From assembly GCF_004337705.1 (NCBI RefSeq), contig NZ_SKBU01000020.1, forward strand, positions 48,896 through 112,895: a DNA stretch of 64,000 nucleotides, read 5' to 3'. Below are positions 26,606-35,750 of this stretch, piece by piece. Source of the DNA: Rubrobacter taiwanensis. Lineage in GTDB: Bacteria; Actinomycetota; Rubrobacteria; Rubrobacterales; Rubrobacteraceae. A program made the translations under genes and the position numbers. Position 1 is the stretch's first letter; the number at the start of each line of letters is the position of its first letter. Under the pieces are notes generated by a model. That model did no database searches. It had not been told where the DNA came from and was given only the letters and a program-made list of their open reading frames with translations.

Positions 26606-27775
26606 ATGAGGAAGAGGTCTGTCGGTTCGGTAATCCTCCTCGCGGGTGCTCTGCTGGCGGTAATCTCCGGGATTGCGGGAGCCCGGGAGCCCGGGGAGGT
26701 TCAGCGGCAGATCCTGGAGCTGGAGGGAGAGCGGCGGGCGCAGGGTGAGGCGCTGGCGCGGGAGATGCAGCGGGTTGTGTTTCTTGGCGAGGAGCTCAGG
26801 GAGGCGCAGGCCCGGCTGGAGGCCGCACAGAGCCGGGCCGGGGAGTTGGAGTCCGAGGCCCGGGAGCTCCGCCGGCTGGTTCGTGAGCGGGAGAGCGCCG
26901 TTGCGGAGCGTCGGTCTGAGTACGAGGAGAGTGTACGGGCCGCCTACCGGGGTGAGGGGGTCGGGGAGCTCGTCGGAATTCTGGAGAGCCTCGCTGGCGG
27001 GGAGAGCTTTCTGAGCGGGGTTCGGGCTGTGCGGGTGCTCGGGCACCGGCAGTCCAGCATGGAACGGTATCGGGAGTCGCGCGTGCGGTTAGAGAACACG
27101 GCGCGACAGCTAGAGCAGAAGGGCGAGGCGTACGAGCGGGCGGCGGGCGAGGAGCGGCGGCAGCAGCGGGAGCTCTTACAGAAGAAGCGGCGGCTGGAGC
27201 GGGCAATATCGAGGCTCGGGGAGGATGTGGCGCGGATAGATGCCGAGCTCGTGCGGCTGCGGGATGAGCATCGGGAGCTACTCTCGCGGCCGGGGGTGAG
27301 CATGGGAAGCTCCGGCGGGCTGGCGTACGAGCTCTCGGTTGCGGATAAGATCGTGGCGGAGCCTGTGGAAGAGCTGGAGCTCATCGAGTACCAGCGTCTC
27401 TACCGGGAGGCCGCCGAGGAGTACGGCTTCGGCGAGGACTGGTACATTCTGGCGGCCGTGGGCAAGGTCGAGTCCAATCACGGCCAGAACATGGGGCCTT
27501 CGAGCGCCGGAGCGCTAGGTCCCATGCAGTTTCTGCCCTCTACCTGGGAGGCGCACGGGGTGGACGGCAACGGCGACGGCTGGGCCAACATCATGGATCC
27601 GGAGGACGCCATTCCGGCTGCGGCCGCGTATCTGGTGCTGAACGGCGCGCCCGGGGACTGGTACCGGGCGCTCTTCGCCTACAACCACGCCGACTGGTAT
27701 GTGATGCAGGTGCTCGCCGTCGCCGAGGCGTACCGCCAGAGAGCTGGCGACGAGGATGTGGGGCCGTACACCTAG
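26606..27775 (+). CDS. Secreted lytic transglycosylase with N-terminal coiled coil
   Basis: Protein of 389 aa. Residues 1-26 are a signal peptide (basic start, hydrophobic core, cleavage around AGA-RE). About 30-225 form a long two-part coiled coil like the EnvC/PcsB/RipA-type hydrolase regulatory region, and about 265-380 an SLT-type transglycosylase domain: catalytic E289 in AAVGKVESNHGQN, then SSAGALGPMQFLPSTW and an Ala-rich helix with AAAAYLVLNGA. It would cleave glycan strands of peptidoglycan outside the membrane; the coiled coil is likely a control arm. GGGGAAGG precedes the ATG. Confidence 0.85.
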   Translation: MRKRSVGSVILLAGALLAVISGIAGAREPGEVQRQILELEGERRAQGEALAREMQRVVFLGEELREAQARLEAAQSRAGELESEARELRRLVRERESAVAERRSEYEESVRAAYRGEGVGELVGILESLAGGESFLSGVRAVRVLGHRQSSMERYRESRVRLENTARQLEQKGEAYERAAGEERRQQRELLQKKRRLERAISRLGEDVARIDAELVRLRDEHRELLSRPGVSMGSSGGLAYELSVADKIVAEPVEELELIEYQRLYREAAEEYGFGEDWYILAAVGKVESNHGQNMGPSSAGALGPMQFLPSTWEAHGVDGNGDGWANIMDPEDAIPAAAAYLVLNGAPGDWYRALFAYNHADWYVMQVLAVAEAYRQRAGDEDVGPYT

Positions 27776-27785
27776 CGGGGCTGCT

Positions 27786-28004
27786 TCAAGCCGCTCCGTC
27801 TTCCGTCAGGAGCATTACGCTGGTGGCCTTGACGAGCGCCGTGGCCTCTTTACCGGGTTCGAGGCCCAGCTCCTCGCAGCTCTCGCGCGTGATCAGGGCC
27901 ACGATGTGGTTATCGCCGACCCGCAGCGTGACCTTGGCCATAACCTCATCCTTGACCACCTCGGTGACGATTCCCGGCAGCCGGTTTCGGGTGCTCATCT
28001 TCAT
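27786..28004 (-). CDS. Molybdate-binding Mop/TOBE domain protein (molbindin-like)
   Basis: Protein of 72 aa made of a single Mop/TOBE fold: STRNRLPGIVTEVVKDEVMAKVTLRVGDNHIVALITRESCEELGLEPGKEATALVKATSVML. Such molbindins store or buffer oxyanions, mainly molybdate. The gene ends 10 bp after the convergent transglycosylase. It overlaps the 3' end of the upstream regulator gene by 59 bp. The modA/modB genes are 10.6 kb away, so a metabolic link is inferred. Confidence 0.85.
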   Translation of the reverse strand: MKMSTRNRLPGIVTEVVKDEVMAKVTLRVGDNHIVALITRESCEELGLEPGKEATALVKATSVMLLTEDGAA

Positions 28005-28317
28005 CTTCCGCTCCTCTCTCCATGGCCAGCAGTCCGAGCTGAAGGGCCAGCCGGTCGCGGGGGTTGCCGAGATCCAGCCCGGCCAGCTCTTCGATGCGTC
28101 TCAGCCGGTAGAGCAGGCTATTGCGGTGGAGGAAGAGGCGTTCGGCGGTTTCGCTGGAGTTGCCGTTAGCGAGGAAGAAGGTGCGCAGGGTGCGCACCAG
28201 ATCCCCGCCGCGCTCCCGATCGTAGCGTTCAAGCGGCTCCACCAGTGCGCGGAACGGTCTCAGATCCGGGGAGTGGATCAGGCGCTCCAGAAGCAGCTCT
28301 ACCGCATTCGACGTCAT
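27946..28317 (-). CDS. PucR C-terminal helix-turn-helix protein, 123 aa
   Basis: The sequence from about residue 25 to 100 is the C-terminal DNA-binding domain of PucR/CdaR regulators (LVRTLRTFFLANGNSSETAERLFLHRNSLLYRLRRIEELAGLDLGNPRDRLALQLGL). The usual N-terminal sensor part of 300-400 residues is absent, so it is a stand-alone form or a truncated copy. Start ATG at 28317 is supported by TTAGCA-N17-TTATAC upstream; the far longer open frame runs through the divergent TPR gene and is rejected. The last 59 bp overlap the Mop gene. Confidence 0.7.
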   Translation of the reverse strand: MTSNAVELLLERLIHSPDLRPFRALVEPLERYDRERGGDLVRTLRTFFLANGNSSETAERLFLHRNSLLYRLRRIEELAGLDLGNPRDRLALQLGLLAMERGAEDEDEHPKPAAGNRHRGGQG

Positions 28318-28401
28318 CCGATCTAGCCGGGTGTATAACACAGGTTCTCCGTCCGTGCTAAAAAGGGACTGCCGCAGTGCGAGGTCGGCGCGGGAGGAAG
28401 C

Positions 28402-28734
28402 GTGGAAGGTTCGCGAGTCGAGATGTTCCGCCGGCTGCTCGAGCGGGACCCGGACAACCCAATGGTGCTCTACAGCCTCGGGACCGAGCTCTTCAAATCG
28501 GGCGAGTACGCCGAGGCCGCCGGTCATCTGCGGCGGGCCATCGAGAACAAGCCGGACTACTCGGTCGCCTACCGCACCCTCGGCCGGGCGCTCTACGAGC
28601 TCGGGGAGTATGGGGAGGCCAGAGAGGTGTTCGAGCGGGGGCGTGAGGTCGCGCAGGAGAACGGGGATCTGCAGACCGTCCGGGAGATAGGCGTCTTCAT
28701 GCGGCGGCTGGAGCGGCGGGAGGGCGGGAGATGA
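28402..28734 (+). CDS. TPR-repeat protein, 110 aa
   Basis: Two clear tetratricopeptide repeats (PMVLYSLGTELFKSGEYAEAAGHLRRAIENKPD and YSVAYRTLGRALYELGEYGEAREVFERGREVAQ) and a partial third. Such repeats bind partner proteins or peptides. GTG start with GGAGGAAGC directly upstream. It overlaps the next gene by 4 bp (ATGA), so the two products may act together. No catalytic domain. Confidence 0.8.
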   Translation: MEGSRVEMFRRLLERDPDNPMVLYSLGTELFKSGEYAEAAGHLRRAIENKPDYSVAYRTLGRALYELGEYGEAREVFERGREVAQENGDLQTVREIGVFMRRLERREGGR

Positions 28735-29195
28735 GTACGCCCACGGTGGGCATCTTCGTGGACTACGAGAGCCCGCTGGCTCGCGCCGTGGCCGGCGACA
28801 TCTGGGCCGGGCTCTCCCGGCAGGTCCTGAGCACCGGGCGCACCAGAGCCAGCGCCCGCTGGGAGAGCCTGCGCGAACCCCCCGGTCCTCACGCCACCGG
28901 GGGCCTTCTGGCCTGCGTCTTCGCCATCGGGCAGGACCGGCCGGACGCCGTGGACGCCATAGAGGCGTCCGGGATATCCGGTCCGGAGTCCCCCAGGATA
29001 TACGGGGTCGTCGTCGCGGTCCCCGCGCGCCCGAGCCCGCTCTCCGGGGCTCTGCTCTATCAGGGTGTGGAGCGCCTGACCCGGGGCGGGGTAAGGGCCA
29101 GGGCCGTGGAGCCGGCGCTGCTGCACGCCGTCTCTGCGGAGTGCGAGCGGTACGCCCGGAGGCTCTTCGAGAGGGTTGAGCACTCCGGCAAATAG
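28731..29195 (+). CDS. Hypothetical protein, 154 aa
   Basis: No family recognised. It is alpha/beta with a GIFVDYESPLARAVAGDIW start and a strand ending in YGVVVAVPARP, no membrane segment and a C-terminal amphipathic helix. It overlaps the TPR gene by 4 bp. Directly downstream lies the hairpin repeat at 29199. Confidence 0.5.
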   Translation: MSTPTVGIFVDYESPLARAVAGDIWAGLSRQVLSTGRTRASARWESLREPPGPHATGGLLACVFAIGQDRPDAVDAIEASGISGPESPRIYGVVVAVPARPSPLSGALLYQGVERLTRGGVRARAVEPALLHAVSAECERYARRLFERVEHSGK

Positions 29196-29198
29196 AGA

Positions 29199-29284
29199 AG
29201 CGCCACGGGCGGGGGGAGACCGTGGCGCTGCGGAAAAGAGGAGTGCCACGGAGGGGGAAGCACCGTGGCACTATGGAAAAGGGG
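29199..29284. repeat. Tandem 43-bp hairpin repeat with compensatory change
   Basis: Two 43-bp units start at 29199 and 29242. Each forms a 10-bp stem with an 11-base purine loop, AGCGCCACGG/CCGTGGCGCT (29199-29229) and AGTGCCACGG/CCGTGGCACT (29242-29272), followed by a GGAAAAG segment. The third base pair of the stem differs between the copies as C-G versus T-A on both sides, so the pairing is kept. No poly-T tract follows on the plus strand. It lies between a 154-aa gene and a DUF92 gene. Confidence 0.85.
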
Positions 29285-29386
29285 ACGCCCATATATACGG
29301 GGGCGCGCGGTGAAAGTTTCGGGATCCGGCAAGAAAACCGTCAAAAATTTCGGACTTCTCCGCCGGCCGGGTCCGGAGTGCGGCCG

Positions 29387-30109
29387 GTGACCGGTGTGAT
29401 CGCACTGGCGGAGGCCGGGATCGTCACGGGGATCTTCGCCGCGCTGGCCTACCGGCTGGGGATGGTCAGCCGCGGCGGCGCGGCCGGGGGATTCGCGGTG
29501 GGGGTCGCGATCTACGCGGCTCTCGGGCCGGCCGGGTTCTCCGTGCTGGCGCTGTTCGTGATCTGCGCCTCGGTTCTGACGAAGGTCGGCTACGCCCGGA
29601 AGCTCAGCAGGAGGGTGGCGGAGGCCGGACGGGGCCGTCGGGGGGCGCGCAACGCTCTGGCCAACTGTGCGGTGGCGGTCATCTGCGCGCTGCTCGCGGC
29701 GGCCTCCGGGAGGCCGGAGGCTCTCACGGCGGCTTTTGTAGCTGCAATTGGGGCGGCGTTCGCGGACACGGTCGAGTCCGAGCTCGGGCAGCTCGCTGCC
29801 CGCAGGCCGCGGCTCATAACCAGCCTGCGCTCCGTCCCGCCGGGAACGGACGGGGCCGTTTCCCTGCCCGGGACGCTAGCCGGGGTGGGGGCTGCGGCGC
29901 TCACGGCCGGGGTGGGGGCCGCGGTCGGGCTCATCGGGAGCTGGGCGGGGGCCGTGGTGGTCGCGCTGGCGGCGTTCGCCGGGACGCTGGTGGACAGCTG
30001 GGTGGGGGCCGTGGTTCCTCGGGCGGGCAACGAGCTCACAAACGTGTTGTGCACGCTGAGCGCCGCGGCTCTGGCGGCGCTCGGAGTTGTGGTAGTATTA
30101 GCGGCATGA
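29387..30109 (+). CDS. DUF92 family membrane protein (TMEM19-like)
   Basis: Protein of about 240 aa with about six hydrophobic segments, the gene having the Ala/Gly/Val-rich GAAFADTVESELGQL and PGTDGAVSLPGTLAG motifs of DUF92/TMEM19 proteins. Several family members in other organisms act as polyprenol- or phytyl-related kinases, so a lipid-phosphate role is possible but unproven here. Start is the GTG at 29387 with GGAG eight bases upstream; other GTGs nearby are alternatives. Confidence 0.8.
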   Translation: MTGVIALAEAGIVTGIFAALAYRLGMVSRGGAAGGFAVGVAIYAALGPAGFSVLALFVICASVLTKVGYARKLSRRVAEAGRGRRGARNALANCAVAVICALLAAASGRPEALTAAFVAAIGAAFADTVESELGQLAARRPRLITSLRSVPPGTDGAVSLPGTLAGVGAAALTAGVGAAVGLIGSWAGAVVVALAAFAGTLVDSWVGAVVPRAGNELTNVLCTLSAAALAALGVVVVLAA

Positions 30110-30226
30110 ATGCCGGATCGGACAGAGCGCACCCGGCCCGCGCGCTCCGACTACGAGCTTCCGCGTCTTAAAACCGCACTCCCAAAGTAAAGACCTGCGG
30201 AGATCTCTTGCAGAGGGGTATCGAGC

Positions 30227-32668
30227 ATGAGCGAAGCCAAGGTAAGACAGAGCTACCGCCCCGTTGAGATGGAGCGCCGCTGGCAGCGGCGGTGGGCGGA
30301 GGCCGGCATCTACGAGACCGATCAGGACACCGCGAAGCCCAAGCACTACGCGCTCACCATGCTGCCCTATCCGAGCGGGGATCTGCACGTCGGGCACTGG
30401 TACGCGATGACCCCTTCGGACACGCGGGCGCGCTACATGCGGATGCGCGGCCACCGGGTGTTCTTTCCCATAGGCTTTGACGCCTTCGGTCTGCCGGCGG
30501 AGAACGCGGCCATCAAGCGCGGCATCCACCCGTACAAGTGGACCATGTCGAACATAGAGAACATGCGCGGCCAGCTGCGGCAGATGGGCACCATGTTCGA
30601 CTTCGATGCCGAGGTCGTCACGTGCGACCCGGAGTACTACAAGTGGAACCAGTGGTTCTTCCTCAAATTCTACGAGAAGGGGCTTGCCTACCGCAAGCAG
30701 GCCCCGGTGGACTGGTGCCCCTCCTGCAACACCACGCTCGCCCGTGAGCAGGTGGTGGGGCCGGAGCGGCTCTGCGAGCGCTGCGACACGCCGGTGGTCA
30801 AGAAGAACCTCTGGCAGTGGCTCTTCAAGATCACGGACTACGCCGAGGAGCTGCTGGACTTCTCGAAGATAGATTGGCCCGAGCGGGTCGAGACGCTGCA
30901 GCGGAACTGGATCGGCCGCTCTGAGGGGGCCGAGCTCGTATTCGAGGTCGAGGGCTACGGTCCCGTGGAGGTCTTCACCACCCGGCCCGACACCGTCTTC
31001 GGGGCCACCTTCTTCGTGATGTCGCCCGAGCACCCGGCGGTCGAGAAGATCACGGCCCCCGAGCGGGAGGCCGAGGTGAGATCCTATGTCGAGCGGGCGG
31101 CAAGGATGAGCGAGATAGACCGCGCGGACGCCACGCGCGAGAAGACCGGCGTGTTCACCGGGGCCCACGCGGTAAACCCGGCGACCGGGGAGCGCATCCC
31201 GATCTACATCGCCGACTACGTGCTGATGGGGTACGGTACGGGAGCGATCATGGCCGTTCCCGCGCACGACGAGCGGGACTTCGAGTTCGCCAGGAAGCAC
31301 GGAATCGAGATCCGGACCGTCGTGGCCCCACCGGGGTGGGAGGGGGAGCCTCTGCAGGAGGCGTACGTCGGCGAGGGCACGATGGTCAACTCCGGGCGCT
31401 TCGACGGGATGCCGAGCGGCAGGGCCCGGGAGGAGATAACCTCCTGGCTGCAGGAGCGGGGCCGGGGCCGGCCGGCGGTGACCTACCGGCTGCGCGACTG
31501 GCTCATAAGCCGCCAGCGGTATTGGGGCACGCCGATACCCATAATCTACTGCGAGAAGTGCGGGACCGTGCCGGTTCCGGAGGAGGATCTGCCGGTGCTT
31601 CTGCCCGAGGATGCGGAGTTCATGCCGACCGGGGTATCGCCGCTCAAGCTCAACGAGGAGTTCCGGAACGTGGAGTGCCCGCGGTGCGGGGGACCGGCCG
31701 AGCGCGAGACGGACACGATGGACACCTTCGTGGACTCCTCGTGGTACCAGTACCGCTACCTCTCGCCGCACTACGACGAGGGGCCGTTCGACCCGGAGGC
31801 GGGAGATAGGTGGCTGCCGGTGGATCAGTACACCGGCGGCGTGGAGCACGCCACCATGCACCTGCTCTACACCCGGTTCTGGACGAAGGTGATGCGGGAT
31901 CTCGGCCTCGTGGACTTCGATGAGCCGATGCTCAGGCTCTTCAATCAGGGGGTCATCCTCGGTCCGGACGGCAACCGCATGAGCAAGAGCCGGGGCAACG
32001 TGGTCACACCGCAGGAGTACGTGGACCGCTACGGCTCGGACGTGCTGCGCTGCTACCTGATGTTCATCGGGCCCTGGGACCAGGGCGGGCCGTGGGACGG
32101 CAAGGGCGTCGAGGGGGTGGCGCGCTTCCTGCGGCGGGCGTACTCGATGGCGGTCGAGGGATTCGCCTCGGACGCCGGCGCGGACCCGGACGAACTGGAG
32201 CGCCGCACGCACCGGACGATCAAGAAGGTCACGCAGGATCTGGAGAACTTCCGGTTCAACACGGCCATCGCCGCGCTCATGGAGCAGAGCAACTACCTGA
32301 TGGCGGTGCGCAACCGGGTGGACGAGGAGCGCTGGAGCGAGGCGCTGCGGCAGTTCATCCTGCTGCTCGCTCCGTTCGCTCCGCACCACGCCGAGGAGAT
32401 GTGGGCCGCCATCGGCGGGAAGTTCTCCGTACACACGCAGAACTGGCCGGAGTGGGACGAGAGCCTGGTCGCGGTCGAAGAGATCGAGCTCGTCGTTCAG
32501 GTCAACGGCAAGGTTCGGGATCAGATCAAGGTCCCGACGGACGTGAGCGAAGCAGCGGCGAAAGAGCTCGCGATGCAGAGCGAGAAGGTCGCCCGCCAGC
32601 TCGAGGGCCGGAGCGTGCGGAAGGTGATCTACGTGCCGGGCCGGATCATAAACTTCGTGGCCGGGTAA
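30227..32668 (+). CDS. leuS: Leucyl-tRNA synthetase
   Basis: Protein of 813 aa. It charges tRNA-Leu in a class I Rossmann fold. The HIGH signature is PYPSGDLHVGHW, zinc-like Cys pairs are in DWCPSCNTTLAR and ERCDTPV, the editing CP1 domain has the threonine-rich FTTRPDTVFGATFF motif, and the second signature is NRMSKSRGNVV. Length is typical of bacterial LeuRS. No T-box riboswitch is recognised in the 117 bases upstream. Confidence 0.97.
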   Translation: MSEAKVRQSYRPVEMERRWQRRWAEAGIYETDQDTAKPKHYALTMLPYPSGDLHVGHWYAMTPSDTRARYMRMRGHRVFFPIGFDAFGLPAENAAIKRGIHPYKWTMSNIENMRGQLRQMGTMFDFDAEVVTCDPEYYKWNQWFFLKFYEKGLAYRKQAPVDWCPSCNTTLAREQVVGPERLCERCDTPVVKKNLWQWLFKITDYAEELLDFSKIDWPERVETLQRNWIGRSEGAELVFEVEGYGPVEVFTTRPDTVFGATFFVMSPEHPAVEKITAPEREAEVRSYVERAARMSEIDRADATREKTGVFTGAHAVNPATGERIPIYIADYVLMGYGTGAIMAVPAHDERDFEFARKHGIEIRTVVAPPGWEGEPLQEAYVGEGTMVNSGRFDGMPSGRAREEITSWLQERGRGRPAVTYRLRDWLISRQRYWGTPIPIIYCEKCGTVPVPEEDLPVLLPEDAEFMPTGVSPLKLNEEFRNVECPRCGGPAERETDTMDTFVDSSWYQYRYLSPHYDEGPFDPEAGDRWLPVDQYTGGVEHATMHLLYTRFWTKVMRDLGLVDFDEPMLRLFNQGVILGPDGNRMSKSRGNVVTPQEYVDRYGSDVLRCYLMFIGPWDQGGPWDGKGVEGVARFLRRAYSMAVEGFASDAGADPDELERRTHRTIKKVTQDLENFRFNTAIAALMEQSNYLMAVRNRVDEERWSEALRQFILLLAPFAPHHAEEMWAAIGGKFSVHTQNWPEWDESLVAVEEIELVVQVNGKVRDQIKVPTDVSEAAAKELAMQSEKVARQLEGRSVRKVIYVPGRIINFVAG

Positions 32669-32732
32669 CCCCGAGCCGGGGTGTGCGCCCTCACCCTTTG
32701 AAACGGCAGCTGCGTAGTAGAATCAGGGCGCG

Positions 32733-33782
32733 ATGCGAAGCTTCGGTTCCCTCAAGAAGCTCTCCGGACGGAGCCTCCTCGCAGCCGGTCTCGCGCTGGC
32801 GGGGGTAGTACTGCTGGCCGCTCTTGCGGCGGCGCTGCTCCTGCGGGGCGGGGGGGAGGACGAGGTCTACGTGGCCCGCATAGACGGCGCCATAAACAAC
32901 CGCACGGCCGCTTACGTAGAGCGCGTGATCTCCGAGGGAGAGGAGGCCGGAGCGCGGGCCGTGGTCTTCGAGATAGACACCCCCGGCGGGCGGCTGGACT
33001 CCACCCAGCGCATAGTCCAGACCATAACCAACGCCGGAGAGGTGCCCGTCGTGACCTACGTCGCGCCCCAGGGAGCGCAGGCGGCCAGCGCCGGAACCTT
33101 CATCGTGATGGCGAGCGACGTGGCCGCGATGGCGCCGCAGACCCGGATCGGGGCGGCCCAGCCCGTCACGTTCTTCGGGGGAGACATCCCCGGTGACCTG
33201 GGCGAGAAGGTCACCAACGACGCGGTCGCCCTCATAACCGGGCTGGCCGAGGCGCACGGCCGCAACGAGGAGTGGGCCGAGCGGGCCGTGCGGGAGAGCG
33301 CGGCGGAGGATGCGGCGGAGGCTCTGGAGCTAAACGTCGTGGACTACGTGGAACCGGATCTGGAGTCGCTGCTCGAGGCCGCCGACGGGACGACCGTCGA
33401 GCCCAAGGGCCTGACGCTCCGGACGGCAGGCGCGGTTCAGGTCGAGCGGCCCATGAGCTTCGCCGAGCGCTGGGGCGTCTCGCCGTATCTCCTCGCCATC
33501 ATAGCCGGGGCGGGCGCGCTGCTGCTGGCCGTCATCGCGGTCGGCGCGTACCGGTCCTTCAAGTGGCGGGTCTCCACGGGGACGGAGGCCATGATCGGGG
33601 AGATCGGCGTCGTGCGCAGCCCGGTCGGCTCCGGCCTCGGCGGGCAGGTCTTCGTGCACGGCGAGCGGTGGCGGGCCGTCCCTGAAGACCCGGCCTCCGG
33701 CCCGCTAGAGGTGGACTCCGAGGTAGAGGTGGTGGGATTCCGGCACGGGAGCGTCGTGGTGCGCCCCCGGAAGGACTCCTAG
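32733..33782 (+). CDS. NfeD family protein with ClpP-like serine protease domain
   Basis: Protein of 349 aa: N-terminal signal anchor (about 15-38), then a periplasmic ClpP-crotonase-fold protease with S119 in QAASAGTFI and a general-base K159 in DLGEKVTND, then one strongly hydrophobic membrane segment (about 250-270) and a C-terminal NfeD OB-fold (IGEIGVV...[10 protein letters not shown]). Long NfeD proteins are membrane serine proteases or partners of SPFH/stomatin proteins. No stomatin gene is next to it. A TAGAAT -10-like element is 9 bp before the ATG, so the mRNA is nearly leaderless. Confidence 0.88.
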   Translation: MRSFGSLKKLSGRSLLAAGLALAGVVLLAALAAALLLRGGGEDEVYVARIDGAINNRTAAYVERVISEGEEAGARAVVFEIDTPGGRLDSTQRIVQTITNAGEVPVVTYVAPQGAQAASAGTFIVMASDVAAMAPQTRIGAAQPVTFFGGDIPGDLGEKVTNDAVALITGLAEAHGRNEEWAERAVRESAAEDAAEALELNVVDYVEPDLESLLEAADGTTVEPKGLTLRTAGAVQVERPMSFAERWGVSPYLLAIIAGAGALLLAVIAVGAYRSFKWRVSTGTEAMIGEIGVVRSPVGSGLGGQVFVHGERWRAVPEDPASGPLEVDSEVEVVGFRHGSVVVRPRKDS

Positions 33783-34117
33783 TATACCCGCCCGCCGGGC
33801 GGCACCTCCCGGTCCGGTCCGAGCAGTACCACCTCGCCGGCCTCGTCCGGCACGCCGAGCACCAGCACCTCGCTCTCAAAGCCCGCTATGCGCTTGGGCG
33901 GGAAGTTCACGACCGCGACCACCTGCCGTCCCACCAGCTCCTCCGGGGTGTAACGGGCCGTGATCTGAGCGCTCGTCCGCTTCCTGCCCAGCTCCTCTCC
34001 GAAGTCTATGGTGAGCTTGATCGCGGGTTTGCGGGCCTCCGGAAACGGTTCGGCTCCGACGATGCGCCCCACCCTCATGTCTACCTTCCGGAAGTCCTCC
34101 CAGCTTATCTCGCTCAC
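33779..34117 (-). CDS. csaA: CsaA-like tRNA-binding OB-fold protein
   Basis: Protein of 112 aa with the EMAP-II-type tRNA-binding fold: [39 protein letters not shown] and [19 protein letters not shown]. CsaA proteins have chaperone-like activity in B. subtilis and bind tRNA. It starts well clear of gcvPA and converges on the NfeD gene with a 4-bp overlap. Confidence 0.92.
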   Translation of the reverse strand: MSEISWEDFRKVDMRVGRIVGAEPFPEARKPAIKLTIDFGEELGRKRTSAQITARYTPEELVGRQVVAVVNFPPKRIAGFESEVLVLGVPDEAGEVVLLGPDREVPPGGRVY

Positions 34118-34234
34118 GAGCAGAGCCTCCCGACCTTCGCTGATGCTGTGTCCCAGGATAGCGTATCCGGGCCCGGCGGCGCTCTTCGGGCTATACGCCC
34201 CACTCCCCCGGAGACGCGCGTTGTGCTAGTCTTA

Positions 34235-34425
34235 TCTTGCCCGCAGAAGGCCGCGGGAGAGAGCCGCCGCGGGCGGCCGCCGAAGGTGAAAGGCTCTTTT
34301 AAGTGTAAGGAGCCGAATCTCTCAGGCAAAAGGACCGCTGGCCGGAGGGCGTCCTGGAGAGTCCGGCCGGAGGCCGGCGCCGACGGGGTAACACTCTCAG
34401 GTTTTCGGGGACAGGGCGAGGATAA
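34235..34425 (+). ncRNA. Glycine riboswitch (tandem aptamer)
   Basis: Two glycine aptamers are joined by a short linker: the first holds GGGAGAG, the GCCGAAGGTGAAAG core and the closing CTCTCAGGCAAAAGGACCGC segment; the second holds CTGGAGAGTCC, GCCGACGGGGTAACACTCTCAGG. The conserved GCCGAA/GCCGAC and CTCTCAGG elements are both present. A leader of about 25 nt with TTGCCCGCAGAAGG fits the kink-turn that helps tandem folding. Glycine binding normally switches on gcv expression. The gcvPA start lies about 36 nt downstream. Confidence 0.95.
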
Positions 34426-34460
34426 ACGAGGACCGTCCACCCGACGAAGGGGGTAGTTGC

Positions 34461-35750
34461 GTGGCGCGATTCACACCGCACACCGAGGCGGACATCCGGG
34501 AGATGCTGGACACCATCGGGGTGGATTCCCTGGACGATCTCTTCGCCGACGTCTCGCCCGGGTTCGAGGGGAGGCTGGATCTAGAGCCGCCCCGGAGCGA
34601 GTACGAGGCTCTGTGGAGCGCCCAGAAGGTAGCGCAGAAGAATGCCACCGGGATGCCGATCTTCCTCGGGGCCGGGGCCTACGACCGGATCGTGCCGGCC
34701 GCCGTGGGGGCCATAACCTCCCGCGGCGAGTTCATGACCTCCTACACGCCCTACCAGCCCGAGGTCAGCCAGGGCGTGTTGCAGTCCATCTTCGAGTTCC
34801 AGAGCATTATCTCCGAGCTGACGGGGCTTGAGATCTCCAACGCCTCCGTCTACGACGGGGCGACCGCCGTCGCCGAGGCGGCGCTCATGACCGCCCGCCA
34901 GACCCGCCGCGAGCCGGTGGTCGCCGTCTCCGCCGGGCTCAACGCCCGCTACCGGGAGGTGATCGAGAGCTACCGCGTCGAGCTCGTCGAGCTGCCATTC
35001 AAGAACGGAACCACGGACTTCTCGAACGTTCCCGCAGATGTCTCCGGCGTCTTCGTGCAGAGCCCCAACTACTTCGGGATCGTAGAGGACGTGGCCGCCG
35101 CCTCCGAGGCGGCTCATGCAGCGGGCGCGCTCGCTGTGGCGGTCTGCGACCCGATCTCGCTCGCCGTCCTGGAGAGCCCCGGCGCGCTCGGGGCCGACGT
35201 GGCCGTCGGTGAGGCGCAGCCGCTCGGGATGAACCTCTCGTTCGGCGGTCCGTACGCCGGGTATATGGCCACGAAGAAGGAGTACGTGCGCCAGCTCCCG
35301 GGCAGGATAGCCGGGAAGACCGTGGATCTGGAGGGCGAGACCTCCTACGTGCTCACCCTGCGCGGCCGGGAGCAGGACATCCGGCGGGCGCGCGCCAACT
35401 CCAACATCTGCACCAACCAGGCGCTCACGGCGCTGGCCGCGACCGTCTATGCGGCGCTGATGGGGCCGGAGGGCTTGCGCGAGGTGGCGGAGCTCTCCAT
35501 AAGCAAGGCCCACTACCTGGCCGGGAGGCTCCAGGAAGAGGGTTTTAGGCTCCGGTACCCGGAGGCGCCGTTCCTCTGGGAGTTCGCCGTGGAGCTGCCG
35601 GACGTGCGGCGGGCGAACGCGGCGCTGCTGGAGGCCGGGATCGTCGGGGGGCTGGACCTCGGCGACGGAGCGATGCTCGTCGCGGTGACCGAGAAGCGCA
35701 CGAGAGAAGAGCTCGACACCTTCGTGGAGGTGGTTAAGAATGCTGATTAA
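34461..35750 (+). CDS. gcvPA: Glycine dehydrogenase (decarboxylating) subunit 1
   Basis: Protein of 429 aa, the N-terminal half of P-protein split into two polypeptides. Family features are SEYEALWSAQKVAQKNATGMPIFLGAGAYDRIVPAAVGAI, the EFMTSYTPYQPEVSQGVLQ segment and SVYDGATAVAEAALMTARQTRR. With the next gene it forms the heterotetrameric PLP enzyme that releases CO2 from glycine. GTG start. It is the first gene of the riboswitch-controlled operon. Confidence 0.96.
   Translation: MARFTPHTEADIREMLDTIGVDSLDDLFADVSPGFEGRLDLEPPRSEYEALWSAQKVAQKNATGMPIFLGAGAYDRIVPAAVGAITSRGEFMTSYTPYQPEVSQGVLQSIFEFQSIISELTGLEISNASVYDGATAVAEAALMTARQTRREPVVAVSAGLNARYREVIESYRVELVELPFKNGTTDFSNVPADVSGVFVQSPNYFGIVEDVAAASEAAHAAGALAVAVCDPISLAVLESPGALGADVAVGEAQPLGMNLSFGGPYAGYMATKKEYVRQLPGRIAGKTVDLEGETSYVLTLRGREQDIRRARANSNICTNQALTALAATVYAALMGPEGLREVAELSISKAHYLAGRLQEEGFRLRYPEAPFLWEFAVELPDVRRANAALLEAGIVGGLDLGDGAMLVAVTEKRTREELDTFVEVVKNAD

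Noticed and set aside
30110..30226. T-box leader in front of leuS
   Set aside because: A CCGCA/TGCGG stem can be drawn, but the conserved T-box sequence and specifier loop are absent.
30098..32434. 778-codon minus-strand frame opposite leuS
   Set aside because: Rich in Arg/His/Pro/Leu with no motif; leuS on the other strand has all class I synthetase motifs.
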